Position numbers and translations under genes: made by a program
Origin: Herbiconiux daphne
GTDB lineage: Bacteria > Actinomycetota > Actinomycetes > Actinomycetales > Microbacteriaceae
Length of the DNA stretch: 64,000 bases
Reading direction: 5' to 3'
Assembly (NCBI RefSeq): GCF_024979295.1
Contig: NZ_JANLCJ010000005.1
Coordinates: 248,001-312,000 of the forward strand
The notes under the pieces: model-generated
What the model saw: only the letters and a program-made list of their open reading frames with translations
What the model was told of the DNA's origin: nothing
The model's database searches: none
Shown here: in pieces, positions 43,432 through 52,367 of the stretch
How positions within the stretch are numbered: the first letter of the stretch is position 1
How the letters are laid out: every line of letters begins with the position of its first letter

Positions 43432-43773
43432 CTACTCACCCTCCTTCTTGCTGCCTCGGGCCGCGGGGGCCGGACGGCCCCCGACCGCTGGAGTTGATCC
43501 GAAGATCGATTCGATGGCGGTCCGTCGGACGGCCGCGTCTCGCTCGATTTCGGCGCGGACCGCATCGGCGCGCTTCTGAACCTGTTGATCCGACTTACTC
43601 TGATCAACCCATCGCTCCAGTGCGAGCCTCACCTCCTCGGTGACGCTGCGGTCGTTGACCTGTGCGAGCACATCGAGCTGGGCACGTAGGTCGTCGGTCA
43701 TGCGAACGGACATGGGGCGAATGGTGCTGCCGGCATCCAAGCCGGAGGGTGGTAGCGATATGAGGTCACTCAT
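43432..43773 (-). CDS. Ribbon-helix-helix DNA-binding protein of the element
   Basis: The ATG at 43773, preceded by GAGGAGGTGGG, gives 113 residues. After a 20-residue lead comes a ribbon-helix-helix domain, RPMSVRMTDDLRAQLDVLAQ then RSVTEEVRLALERWVDQ. A charged coiled segment and a Pro/Ala/Gly-rich tail follow. It is probably an Arc/CopG-type repressor or accessory DNA-transfer protein. About 130 bases upstream is a near copy of the 17-bp sequence found as an inverted pair at 34482-34529, a candidate binding site. Confidence 0.8.
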   Translation of the reverse strand: MSDLISLPPSGLDAGSTIRPMSVRMTDDLRAQLDVLAQVNDRSVTEEVRLALERWVDQSKSDQQVQKRADAVRAEIERDAAVRRTAIESIFGSTPAVGGRPAPAARGSKKEGE

Positions 43774-43901
43774 GTGACCCACCTCCTCGGTTGCGTGCGA
43801 CCGGCGAACCTTTTGGTTCTCCTGTGGAAGTCGCATGGCAACGAGGAGATGCCGGAGCTGCGCTCAACGGCCGCTCTGAGTTAAGCGCGGTCTGAGTGCG
43901 C

Positions 43902-43918
43902 GGTCAATCCGCCGATCG
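43902..43918. repeat. Third copy of the element's 17-bp sequence
   Basis: GGTCAATCCGCCGATCG differs at one position from the arms of the inverted repeat at 34482-34529. It is a single half-site 129 bases upstream of the ribbon-helix-helix gene start, so it could be its operator. Confidence 0.65.
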
Positions 43919-44004
43919 CCAGAACCGAAGCTGGCTCATGCCGTCAATACGACAATTCTTCCGCCATCTGTTTCGCGAACGGACCGACCGAAAGGCGAAA
44001 CCGG

Positions 44005-44436
44005 TCAGAGAAGGTCGCCGCGGATGGCGTCAACTGCATCTTCAGGTGTTGCAATCGCACCCAGTTCAAATGCGAGAGCCGACAGCGCCCTGTCGTCTGC
44101 GTGGCTCACGCGATATCCGTCCCATTCGCGCTCGATTCGCCACGGAGTCCCTGTCAACGCGCTATCGATGTTCTGAACCACCCAATAGTGGTCATCCTCG
44201 ATTCCTCGCGCGATATAGAGCACACTTCGACAATACAAGCCGGGCCGCAAACGCTGCCGAAGCTTCGAGCGGCAGGGTTCCAGGTGAACATCCGGTAACG
44301 GACTGACAGGCCCCCCTTCGTGCTGCCGTTGGACCCGCGGCGAAAGTACGTTTTTCGCGTGCCTCTGAGCGAATGGGAAAGTCAATCCGCCCGGCTCATC
44401 GATACACAGCCGAACGGCTGGCAGTCGATGCGCCAT
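44005..44436 (-). CDS. Possible truncated hypothetical gene
   Basis: The frame runs 143 codons, but only the last 90 or so look like protein: CRSVLYIARGIEDDHYWVVQN, TPWRIEREWDGYRVSHADD and LAFELGAIATPEDAVDAIRGD. The first part coincides with the direct repeat at 44296-44328 and reads poorly, with no ribosome site. The gene may have been cut at its 5' end when the azlCD segment arrived. No family recognised. Confidence 0.4.
   Translation of the reverse strand: MAHRLPAVRLCIDEPGGLTFPFAQRHAKNVLSPRVQRQHEGGPVSPLPDVHLEPCRSKLRQRLRPGLYCRSVLYIARGIEDDHYWVVQNIDSALTGTPWRIEREWDGYRVSHADDRALSALAFELGAIATPEDAVDAIRGDLL
44296..44328. repeat. Left copy of a direct repeat bracketing azlCD
   Basis: Shares about 27 of 33 positions with 45686-45718 in the same orientation, both opening TAACGGAC and containing a CCCCCC tract and GCTGCCG. 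It lies 290 bases before azlC. The segment 44437-44618 shows no gene. Confidence 0.55.
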
Positions 44437-44618
44437 TTGAACCAGAAAAGAGTGTCCTTAAGAACCACACGGCTGAGGGTAATTTGCGTTGCATCATTCG
44501 CCCCTACCGCAAAATCACCTGTCGATCTTCTCCCAGCCATCGAAGGCAAGCGAGCGGAAGGTGACCCTAGCCCCTGGATCCCCCTGGGCTGCCCTCGTCG
44601 CGCTGGGAAGTCTCAGCG

Positions 44619-45317
44619 ATGAACGACTCGACCATCGCTCCGGAGCGCACCGCGTGGCGTGCCGGTCTGGCCGTGGGGCTCGCCACGATGATCTATGGTG
44701 TTTCGTTTGGTGCGCTGGCCACCCTTTCCGGGCTTGATGTCTGGCAGACCTGTTTCCTCAGCCTCGTCATGTTCACCGCCGGATCTCAATTCGCCTTGAT
44801 TGGTGTGTTGGCGTCGGGCGGCCTTGCGGCGGGCGGGTCAGCGGTCACAAGCGCGGCTTTGCTTGGTACCCGGAACGTGTTCTATTCGATCCGGATGGCA
44901 CCAGTGATCGGTCACGGTTTCTTCCGCCGAGCCGCGGCCGCTCAACTGACGATCGACGAATCGGTCGCAGTTTCAATGGCGCAGCCGACGCGCCGAGCGC
45001 AGCGCGTGGGCTTTTGGGTGACGGGGATCGTGATCTATGCAGGTTTTAACCTGACCACGCTCATCGGTGCGCTAATAGGCGACCTACTCGGCGACGTCAG
45101 TGCGTATGGGCTTGATGCGGCGGCGGCGGCGGCCTTCCTAGGACTCCTTTGGCCGCGGTTGAAGGAGCGGCAGACCCAAGCGGTCGCGGTGGGGGCAGCC
45201 GTCGTCGCGACCTGCCTCACACCCGTACTCCTGCCGGGTCTCCCCGTTATCGCTGCGGCGCTTGTCGCAATCGTGGTGGGCAGTATGAATCTCTTTGCGA
45301 GGAGGACATCGAAATGA
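44619..45317 (+). CDS. azlC: AzlC family branched-chain amino acid exporter subunit
   Basis: A 232-residue integral membrane protein of the AzlC/YgaZ/BrnF family. SVGLA-type opening is replaced by RTAWRAGLAVGLATMIYGVSFGALAT, followed by CFLSLVMFTAGSQFALIGV (the GSSQF-like motif), LLGTRNVFYSIRMAP and LTIDESVAVSMAQ, all typical. With AzlD it forms a two-component exporter of branched-chain amino acids or methionine, also linked to azaleucine resistance. Its last bases overlap azlD by ATGA. The pair is flanked by imperfect direct repeats, suggesting it moved as a unit. Confidence 0.93.
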   Translation: MNDSTIAPERTAWRAGLAVGLATMIYGVSFGALATLSGLDVWQTCFLSLVMFTAGSQFALIGVLASGGLAAGGSAVTSAALLGTRNVFYSIRMAPVIGHGFFRRAAAAQLTIDESVAVSMAQPTRRAQRVGFWVTGIVIYAGFNLTTLIGALIGDLLGDVSAYGLDAAAAAAFLGLLWPRLKERQTQAVAVGAAVVATCLTPVLLPGLPVIAAALVAIVVGSMNLFARRTSK

Positions 45318-45622
45318 TGAGTACTTGGGAGATAATCATCCTCGCATCCATTATCTGCGTGGCTCTGAAGGTCGCAGGCTATCTGGTGCCGCCGCGTGCG
45401 TTGCAGCACCCGACCGTAGCCCGTATTTCCAACCTGCTCACGGTGGCGCTACTTGCGGCATTGATCGCGGTGCAGACCTTGGGTGCCGGTGAGACCGTGC
45501 AGATCGACGCTCGGCTGCCCGCGGTGCTGGTTGCGGCCGTGCTCTACGCCTTGCGTGTGCCGTTTGCCGTTGTAGTGATCGCGGCAGCCGTCGTTGCCGC
45601 CGCCATTCGCGCATTTACCTGA
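45314..45622 (+). CDS. azlD: AzlD family branched-chain amino acid exporter subunit
   Basis: A 102-residue membrane protein with about four helices. MMSTWEIIILASIICVALKVAGYLVP and a PAVLVAAVLYALRVPFAVVV end match AzlD/BrnE. GGAGGAC lies six bases before the ATG, inside the azlC end, and the start overlaps the azlC stop. It is the obligatory partner of AzlC. The 274 bases after it (45623-45896) hold the right direct repeat and the promoter of the large secreted protein gene, with no further gene seen. Confidence 0.92.
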   Translation: MMSTWEIIILASIICVALKVAGYLVPPRALQHPTVARISNLLTVALLAALIAVQTLGAGETVQIDARLPAVLVAAVLYALRVPFAVVVIAAAVVAAAIRAFT

Positions 45623-45685
45623 CGCGTCGCATCCGAAATCGCCCTGGAATGACATCACGCGCGAGCTCTCGATATGCGTCTCAGA

Positions 45686-45718
45686 TAACGGACGAACAGA
45701 CCCCCCCTAGCGCTGCCG
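45686..45718. repeat. Right copy of a direct repeat bracketing azlCD
   Basis: Partner of 44296-44328, about 27 of 33 positions identical in the same orientation. It lies 64 bases past the azlD stop. Further similarity (GGACC) continues a few bases downstream with a 4-base offset. Confidence 0.55.
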
Positions 45719-45896
45719 CACGCTGGACCGCAACAGTAACTTCTTTCTAGTGCCACCCGGCCGGGCTGGCTGGAGCCGTTCGTGAACTCCTTCGCCGGTC
45801 CCATCCTCGCTCGCGTGAACCAGTTGCGAACGATCGTGATCGATTTCCAACCGCACGGCCGGCCTCGGTATCTCCCAATATTACGAAGGAACCTCA

Positions 45897-48800
45897 GTGA
45901 AATCCCCCCGGCTAGCGGCTTCAAGCGCCGCATTCTCAATTACCGTCGCTCTGATAGGCGGCTTGATCCTGGTCGATGGTCCTACCGCGTCCGCGGTTCC
46001 GGGGCCCCCGAGCGGAGAGCCGGTAGGTGAGGGCTCGTTCGCTCCGACCCCGCCCGACTATCTCGGCCAGAAGTACCAAGACATCGTCAACCGCCCGCTC
46101 TACATCGAGAAGACGCTGTCTGGCGAGCCCGTTCCCACAAATGGCTGGGAGACTGACCTCCTGGTCAGCAAATACTCCGGTGACCTGTGGGCGAACCCGC
46201 TCGTCGTAAGCAATTCCGAGGAGGGCACGACCCTTCGTTATCCCACGCGGTGGAACGAAGAGGGCACCCAGCGTGTTCTCGAGTCACCGATTGTGGTCGG
46301 TGGCATGACGGAACCAACGCCCGCGCCGTCGGACCTCGTCATGGCCGATTTCGAGGGTGGAAATCTCCCAGAAGGTTGGACCGAGACAGGTGACGCTTTC
46401 GATGCACCCGCATCGGGCACCGCCCCCGGTCAGATCGAAGTGAACGGCATGCTCGGAAAGGGCCTCCTCAACTCCTTCACCGCTACGAAGGGCGACGGCG
46501 CTACTGGCCTGCTCACCTCGCCGGAGTTTACCGTCGACCGCGACTGGATCGTCTTCAAGGTAGCCGGCGGGGCCCACGTCGATAACGAGGAAGTTCGGCT
46601 CGTCATTGACGGCGAAACGGTGCGCACATCAAGCGGCGAGAACAGCGAGAACCTGCGCTGGGTGACCTGGGACATGGGCGATCTAAAGGGGCGTACCGCA
46701 CACCTTGAGGTTGTCGACAATTTGGAGGCTGGCTGGGCCCACATACTCGTCGATCAGATCATGCGCACCGACGACACGGCAGGGCTTGAGGAGCGCTTCG
46801 GCACGGCCTTCCGTCCCGAGAACGCCAAGGCCGCCGCCTGGGGAGAATGGAACCTGACTTGGCGGATGGCTGCCGAGGACGGTGGCCCGCACGTAGACGT
46901 CACCGCGGCGCGTGGCATCCCGTACACATACTTCGAGTTCTCGGGAGTCGCACCACGCATCACCCTAAGCGACAAGGCGAAGATCACCGATGGCGACGGT
47001 CAGGAACTGACCTTCCCCATTACGGTCGATCGCTTCGTCGTGGAGCAGGACGGTCGCCGTTTTGGCGTGCACGCCCCCGACACCGCAGCCTTCGAACGAG
47101 CCGGGCGCATCCTGACAGTCAGCGGCGCCGACTACCTAGTTTTCAGCGCCATCCCGGCTGAAGGTGCATCGCTCGACGACATGCACGCGCACGCGTTCGC
47201 ACTTCCACAGAACACGAAGATGGAATACACCTACGACCCGGAAAAGGCCAAGGTCGTGCAGAGCTGGAGCGTCGAGACCCGCGCCCTAGAGGGTTCCAAT
47301 CTCGACACCGTCCAGGGCTTCCTGCCTCACCACTACAGAGGCACCGAGAACGACATACAGTTCACCGGATCGACCTACGACGTGCCGCGCGGTCTCATGA
47401 AGATGAGCATCGGACATGACGCCTGGACGATGTCGTACGACTTCGAAGGCATCGCCCCAATAGCCCCGACACCACTTGAGCTTGGTGGTGAAAACGACTA
47501 CCAGCTCAACGTCATGCGGGACTACGTCCGCGACTACGCAAAGCGCACGGAGTATGGCGCGGATACCTATTGGGGAGCCAAGACGCTTCAGGAGTGGGCC
47601 CAGTACATGCTTGCCGCGAAGCAGATCGGAGAGATGGGAGCTTACGAGAAGATCAAGTCTTCACTCCGTACCGCGCTGGAGGACTGGTACACCTACACCG
47701 ACGGCGAGACGGGCCACTTCTTCGCCCGATACCCCACCTGGAAGGCGCTCATCGGCTTCGGGGAGTCTTACCAGTCGGCGGAGTTCACAGACAACCACTT
47801 CCACTACGGCTACTTCGCTCTCGCGTCAGCATTGCTGGCATTCGAAGACCCGGAGTGGGCTGCTGGATACGGCGATATGGCCACACTCGTGGCGAAGCAG
47901 TATGCGAACTGGGACCGTTCGGACAAGGACTTCCCATACCTGCGCACCTTCGACACATGGGAGGGTCACTCCTATGCCGGGGGCACCTCATCGCCCGGGG
48001 GCAATAATCAGGAGTCGAGCTCCGAGGCAATCCAGTCCTGGTACGGTCTCTTCCTGCTTGGCACCGCACTCGGCAATACGGACATGCAGGCGACCGGCGC
48101 GATGGGTTTCGCGACTGAGCGCCAGGCAGTGCTGGAGTACTACCTCGACTATCACGGCAGCGAGTCCGCCAGTGAGCCGAACGGCGAAGGAGTGTTCCCG
48201 GAGCAGTACGACCACACCACGACGGGCATCCTGTACGACAACGGTCAGGGCTTCGGCACCTACTTCTCAGGAGACCCGGGCTGGATCTACGGCATCCAGT
48301 GGCTTCCGCTCGGCCAGCAGCTCGACTACCTCGCCTGGGACAAGAATTTCTCCCGCTCTCTGATGCAGGACATGTTCGACTTGCGACCGCATGAGATCGG
48401 ACAGAACACCACCATCGGTGAAAATGGCTCTCGGCTGCAGATGGCAGTCAAGAAGTGGTACGGCATCGGCACCTATGGTGACGTCGTCATCACGAAGGAC
48501 CGCCCGGCAGCGCTCGAGGAAATCAAGGGCGCGGTTCGCGCCGCCGAACTCAACAACCCGGGCTGGGTGACTGAGCGTCGAGTAGCAGACAACCCGTTCT
48601 ACGACAGCGCAAACAACGCCTTCTTCGTGTCACGCGCGGCCGATGGAACGCTTGTCTTCCCGGCCCAGTATTGGACCGAGGAGACACTCCCTGCTGCGTT
48701 GGTACCTGTCGCGGTCGCTAAGGAGGAGGTCAACAAGCCACCGCGCGAGTGGAGTGTCGACTACCCGGTGGGCAACGCCCTATCGATGAAGTACGAGGCC

Positions 48801-51224
48801 GACACGGACGCGGCGACCCTGCTGCATTCCATCGACATGAAGAACTACACCATCGGCAAGGACACCGCACACGCCGCGGACGTCTTCTCACGGATCGGCG
48901 ACGCTCTCGGTAACGTGCTGCTCGGGATGGTCGCGCAGTACGATCCCGAGGTCTACGCCGATATCCACGCCGAACTGCTTCGCCGCGGCGACGCTGTTGC
49001 GACCTCGACGTCTATGGCCGGTCTGGTCTACTACAAGGCCATGGCGAACCGCACCGTCGGAACGCCCGCGCCGGAGCGTTGGACGAGCAGTCCGACCAGC
49101 CAGGTGTACTACGACGCCAAGAGCGACACCTACAGCTATGTGATCTACAACCCGAGCGACACGCAGCAGCGTTATCAGGTGTACGACCGTGGTACGGTGA
49201 TCGGCACCATCGACGTGCCAGGCCGCAGCCAGGTCACTCACCACCTGGACGCAGCGCTCGCCAAGATCGAGGTTACGGGAGACACCACGGCCCGCACTGT
49301 CGAGCCCGGTTCAACGGTTCAATATTCCGCGACTGCCTTCGACCAGTACGGCGCGGTCATCGAGCTCGATGACGTTATCTGGGAGACCGATGGCGGAACG
49401 ATCGGGGCGGACGGCTCCTTCACCGCCGGTGATGAGCGCGAGAACGCCACCATCCGGGCGCGCTCCGGCAAGATCATCGGGTCGGCCACCCTCAGAATTG
49501 GCGCTACGCCGGTACTGACGTCGATCTCCGTCTCGCCAGGCTTCGCACAGATTGTGGTGGATGCGAGCACAGCGTTCACGGCTGACGGACGCGACCAATA
49601 CGGTGATCCAATTGAATTGGGCGGTGAGGTCACCTGGGAGTACACCGGTAGAGGAACCATCTCCGGTGGTACCGTGTCGGCTACGGCCCCCGGCTCGGGT
49701 CATGTGGTCGCCCACCTCGGTGAACTCGAGGGCTCGGCAGTCGCAGCGACCGTCGCGCCGCTCTCGAACATGGCAATCAACTCAGTTCCCACCGCGTCGA
49801 GCATTGAGGGCTACAACTCGCCTCAGTTCGCGACCGACGGCGACGCCGGCACACGCTGGGAGAGCAAGCAGGGCAACGACAACGAGTGGCTCATGCTCGA
49901 CCTGGGAAATCGGTACGACGTTGACTCCGTCCGAGTCGATTGGGAAGGCGCGGCGGCAGCACGGTACGAGCTGCAGTTCGCCGACAGTCCAGCCGGGCCG
50001 TGGGTGAGCACCATGGTCGAGAAAGCTAACGCGGATGACGACGTGGTCGACGTGGCTACCACCGCGCGCTATGTTCGACTCCAAGGCATCTCGCGGCTGA
50101 CGGGCTACGGCTACTCTCTATACGAGTTCGAGGTGTACGGCACCCGGTCGGCATCCGACATCGAGCCGCAGGTGGTCCTCATCGCACCACGTTTGACCAC
50201 CGTCGCATCAGGGCGCTCGACGACTCTCGGGGCCTATGCGTTCGACGCACTTGGACATGGCGGCACGATCGACGCCGTGTGGGCGGCGACCGGAGGGGTC
50301 GGCGCTGTTGATCCAGCGACGGGAGTCTTCGATTCCGGATCCGAGAACGGCACGGCTGCCATCACGGCGAGCTATAAGGGCATATCCGGCGAAGCAGAGG
50401 TGATCGTCGACCGCCGCGCCTCCACTATTCAGCCTGAGCGCAACATCGCCGTCGGTAAGAATGTAACCGCGTCATCGAGCGAGTCGTCCAACTTCGACGG
50501 CACCTTCGCGGTCGACGGTATCGACACCACGCGCTGGGCTAGCGAGGCAAGCGATGCGCAATCCTTTGAGATCGACCTCGGCGAGATTGTGCCGATCACG
50601 AAGATCGCGCTGAACTGGGAGGCCGCATACGCCAGCCAGTACACACTCGAGGTGCGCGCCTCTGAGAGCGATCCGTGGCGCGAGATCGTGACTGAAGAGT
50701 CTGGACACGCAGGACGGGCCGAGTACGCGGTCCCCGAAGAGCACGCTCGCTATGTACGCCTCGCAGCGGTGACTCGCGCGACGAGTTGGGGTTACTCGCT
50801 ATGGGAGTTTCAGGTGTACTCCCGTGAGGGCGCACCGCAACCGGACCTCGCTCTGAACCGGCCCACCGTGGCGAGTTCGACGCAAGGTGAGTTCGCCCCT
50901 ACCGGCGCAACGGACGGCAATATCGGCACGCGATGGGCCAGTGAGTGGACCGATAACGAGTGGCTTCAGGTCGAGCTCGCTGCGGCGGTCAAACCGAGTA
51001 CGGCCGAGTTGAAGTGGGAGGACGCTTTTGGGAAGTCGTATGTCCTCGAAGGCGCACTGACCGCCGATGGCCCCTGGACCGAGCTTGCGAAAGTTGTAGA
51101 CGGCGATGGTGGGGACGATCGCGTGAGCCTCGACACCGCAGACGCGGCGAAATTCCTTCGCGTCCGAGGACTGGAGCGGGGCACCGGGTACGGATACTCC
51201 CTAATTTCTCTAACCGTCCGGTAG
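45897..51224 (+). CDS. Secreted DUF5695-like glycoside-active protein with Ig-like and F5/8C modules
   Basis: A 1,775-residue exported protein from a GTG with AAGGA six bases upstream. Residues 1-34 are a signal peptide (PTASA cut). Residues about 40-1,110 resemble the DUF5695 region of actinobacterial secreted proteins, with a jelly-roll part and a helical barrel-like part (YGADTYWGAKTLQEWAQYML, FTDNHFHYGYFALASALLAF, WEGHSYAGGTSSPGGNNQES). Then come two Ig-like domains (1,120-1,286), an F5/8C module (1,291-1,417), a third Ig-like domain (1,423-1,506) and two more F5/8C modules (1,514-1,642, 1,650-1,775). The NHFHYGYF and WEGHSYA segments recall glycosidase folds of the GH81 type. Probable polysaccharide degradation. 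Confidence 0.85.
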   Translation: MKSPRLAASSAAFSITVALIGGLILVDGPTASAVPGPPSGEPVGEGSFAPTPPDYLGQKYQDIVNRPLYIEKTLSGEPVPTNGWETDLLVSKYSGDLWANPLVVSNSEEGTTLRYPTRWNEEGTQRVLESPIVVGGMTEPTPAPSDLVMADFEGGNLPEGWTETGDAFDAPASGTAPGQIEVNGMLGKGLLNSFTATKGDGATGLLTSPEFTVDRDWIVFKVAGGAHVDNEEVRLVIDGETVRTSSGENSENLRWVTWDMGDLKGRTAHLEVVDNLEAGWAHILVDQIMRTDDTAGLEERFGTAFRPENAKAAAWGEWNLTWRMAAEDGGPHVDVTAARGIPYTYFEFSGVAPRITLSDKAKITDGDGQELTFPITVDRFVVEQDGRRFGVHAPDTAAFERAGRILTVSGADYLVFSAIPAEGASLDDMHAHAFALPQNTKMEYTYDPEKAKVVQSWSVETRALEGSNLDTVQGFLPHHYRGTENDIQFTGSTYDVPRGLMKMSIGHDAWTMSYDFEGIAPIAPTPLELGGENDYQLNVMRDYVRDYAKRTEYGADTYWGAKTLQEWAQYMLAAKQIGEMGAYEKIKSSLRTALEDWYTYTDGETGHFFARYPTWKALIGFGESYQSAEFTDNHFHYGYFALASALLAFEDPEWAAGYGDMATLVAKQYANWDRSDKDFPYLRTFDTWEGHSYAGGTSSPGGNNQESSSEAIQSWYGLFLLGTALGNTDMQATGAMGFATERQAVLEYYLDYHGSESASEPNGEGVFPEQYDHTTTGILYDNGQGFGTYFSGDPGWIYGIQWLPLGQQLDYLAWDKNFSRSLMQDMFDLRPHEIGQNTTIGENGSRLQMAVKKWYGIGTYGDVVITKDRPAALEEIKGAVRAAELNNPGWVTERRVADNPFYDSANNAFFVSRAADGTLVFPAQYWTEETLPAALVPVAVAKEEVNKPPREWSVDYPVGNALSMKYEADTDAATLLHSIDMKNYTIGKDTAHAADVFSRIGDALGNVLLGMVAQYDPEVYADIHAELLRRGDAVATSTSMAGLVYYKAMANRTVGTPAPERWTSSPTSQVYYDAKSDTYSYVIYNPSDTQQRYQVYDRGTVIGTIDVPGRSQVTHHLDAALAKIEVTGDTTARTVEPGSTVQYSATAFDQYGAVIELDDVIWETDGGTIGADGSFTAGDERENATIRARSGKIIGSATLRIGATPVLTSISVSPGFAQIVVDASTAFTADGRDQYGDPIELGGEVTWEYTGRGTISGGTVSATAPGSGHVVAHLGELEGSAVAATVAPLSNMAINSVPTASSIEGYNSPQFATDGDAGTRWESKQGNDNEWLMLDLGNRYDVDSVRVDWEGAAAARYELQFADSPAGPWVSTMVEKANADDDVVDVATTARYVRLQGISRLTGYGYSLYEFEVYGTRSASDIEPQVVLIAPRLTTVASGRSTTLGAYAFDALGHGGTIDAVWAATGGVGAVDPATGVFDSGSENGTAAITASYKGISGEAEVIVDRRASTIQPERNIAVGKNVTASSSESSNFDGTFAVDGIDTTRWASEASDAQSFEIDLGEIVPITKIALNWEAAYASQYTLEVRASESDPWREIVTEESGHAGRAEYAVPEEHARYVRLAAVTRATSWGYSLWEFQVYSREGAPQPDLALNRPTVASSTQGEFAPTGATDGNIGTRWASEWTDNEWLQVELAAAVKPSTAELKWEDAFGKSYVLEGALTADGPWTELAKVVDGDGGDDRVSLDTADAAKFLRVRGLERGTGYGYSLISLTVR

Positions 51225-51260
51225 TCGCGGAAGATAGCCCACGAGGCTGACGTGGCATGG

Positions 51261-51295
51261 AGCAGCGGGCGCCGCCACAAGCGGCGCCCGCTGCT
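51261..51295. terminator. Strong hairpin after the secreted glycosidase-like gene
   Basis: AGCAGCGGGCGCCGC at 51261-51275 pairs perfectly with 51281-51295 over a 5-base loop, 36 bases past the stop. The T-tail is weak, but the 15-bp GC stem fits a terminator. Confidence 0.8.
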
Positions 51296-51482
51296 GCGTT
51301 CCAAACCCGTCGGAAGACGACGTCTCTGTCGAGACCGCGGCCCCGCCAGCCCTGCGCTTGGGTCAAGATGGCGTCGACACCGACTCGCAGCTGCGTGTCG
51401 CTTGATCGCTGTGGCCTTGAGGGGTAAAGACCTTACCTGTTTTCAGTGCGGGGTGGATTCGCCTGGTTAGTAGCCTGAATGT

Positions 51483-52367
51483 ATGCCGATAGGAGTTGTA
51501 GCAGAGTTCCTCCGAGCTCGCCGTGCCCGCATCTCGCCCGCGTCTGCAGGCCTCCGGGACGATCTAGGGGTTCGTCGAGTAACTGGCCTACGCCGCGAAG
51601 AAGTGGCTCGCCTTGCCGGCGTTAGCGTCGATTACTACCTGAGGATCGAGCGCGGACGGACCCGCGGAGTGTCCCGCGCAGTTTGGGAGTCGGTCGCTCG
51701 TGCACTTCAGTTCGATGAGGTCGAAAGAATGCATCTGCTGGACCTCGTCGCTGCTGAGACCGCAATGTCCCAGCCAGGAGTCGTGTCCTCTTCGAGGCAA
51801 CGAGCAGATCGTGGCCTAGTTGCCGTGGTGGCGTCCATGGAGCAGGTGCCGGCAATGGTCCAGGGACGCCGTATGGACGTGTTGGCCCACAACAGTCTAT
51901 TTGGGGCACTGTACAAGAATTTCATGCAACTTGATCCTCGGGACCGCAACCTCGCCCGCTTCATGTTTCTTGACCCAGCCGCGAAGGTTCTCTTCGCTGA
52001 TTGGGCGAGCGCTGCGCGCGACGTGGTGGCAATGCTTCGTCTATACGCTGGGTCGCACCCCACCGATCCGGAACTCAACGCGTTGCTCAGTGAGTTATCG
52101 AAGGGCAGTGATCTGTTCCGCCAGGCCTGGACCGAGCACCGAGTGCTTCGGCACTCGTCTGGCAAGAAGCGACTGGTGCATCATGCGGTTGGCCGCTTGA
52201 CGCTCAACTATCAGACGTTCCAAGCCACGGGAGATCCGGACCAGACTCTCGTGATCTACCACGCGGATCCCGGCTCGCCATCGGCAGATGCACTAAAGCA
52301 ACTTGGCGCCTGGAGTCTGTCTGACGCCCCGACTGTGGTCGACTCAGGCGCCCGATTGCTCCCGTGA
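51483..52367 (+). CDS. XRE-family regulator with MmyB-like ligand-binding domain
   Basis: A 294-residue regulator. GLRREEVARLAGVSVDYYLRIERGR is the helix-turn-helix core. The MmyB-like part has RRMDVLAHNSLFGALYKNF, FMFLDPAAKVLFADW and the closing DPDQTLVIYHADPGSPSADAL, a frequent ending of this class. It stands alone after the secreted glycosidase-like gene; the next gene (a minus-strand hydrolase) is convergent and 505 bases away. Its target is not obvious. Confidence 0.92.
   Translation: MPIGVVAEFLRARRARISPASAGLRDDLGVRRVTGLRREEVARLAGVSVDYYLRIERGRTRGVSRAVWESVARALQFDEVERMHLLDLVAAETAMSQPGVVSSSRQRADRGLVAVVASMEQVPAMVQGRRMDVLAHNSLFGALYKNFMQLDPRDRNLARFMFLDPAAKVLFADWASAARDVVAMLRLYAGSHPTDPELNALLSELSKGSDLFRQAWTEHRVLRHSSGKKRLVHHAVGRLTLNYQTFQATGDPDQTLVIYHADPGSPSADALKQLGAWSLSDAPTVVDSGARLLP

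Larger units (their letters stand above)
27918..44300. mobile_element. Putative integrative (conjugative or mobilizable) element at tRNA-Gln
   Basis: The left edge is set by tRNA-Gln and the adjoining serine recombinase. Inside are a replication-relaxation protein, a HerA/TraD-like ATPase, an MT-A70 methylase, VWA and membrane proteins, DUF3846 and ribbon-helix-helix genes, plus a large cargo NTPase. Base composition is visibly less GC-rich than before 27.9 kb. No VirB4, VirB6-like or classical relaxase gene is visible, so it may be mobilised by helpers. The right end is not proven: no second copy of the tRNA 3' end was found, and the end given is where backbone-type genes stop. Confidence 0.65.

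Noticed and set aside
44382..44392. GTCAATCCGCC as a further copy of the 17-bp element sequence
   Set aside because: Only 11 of 17 bases match and the rest diverges, so it was not counted with the sites at 34482 and 43902.
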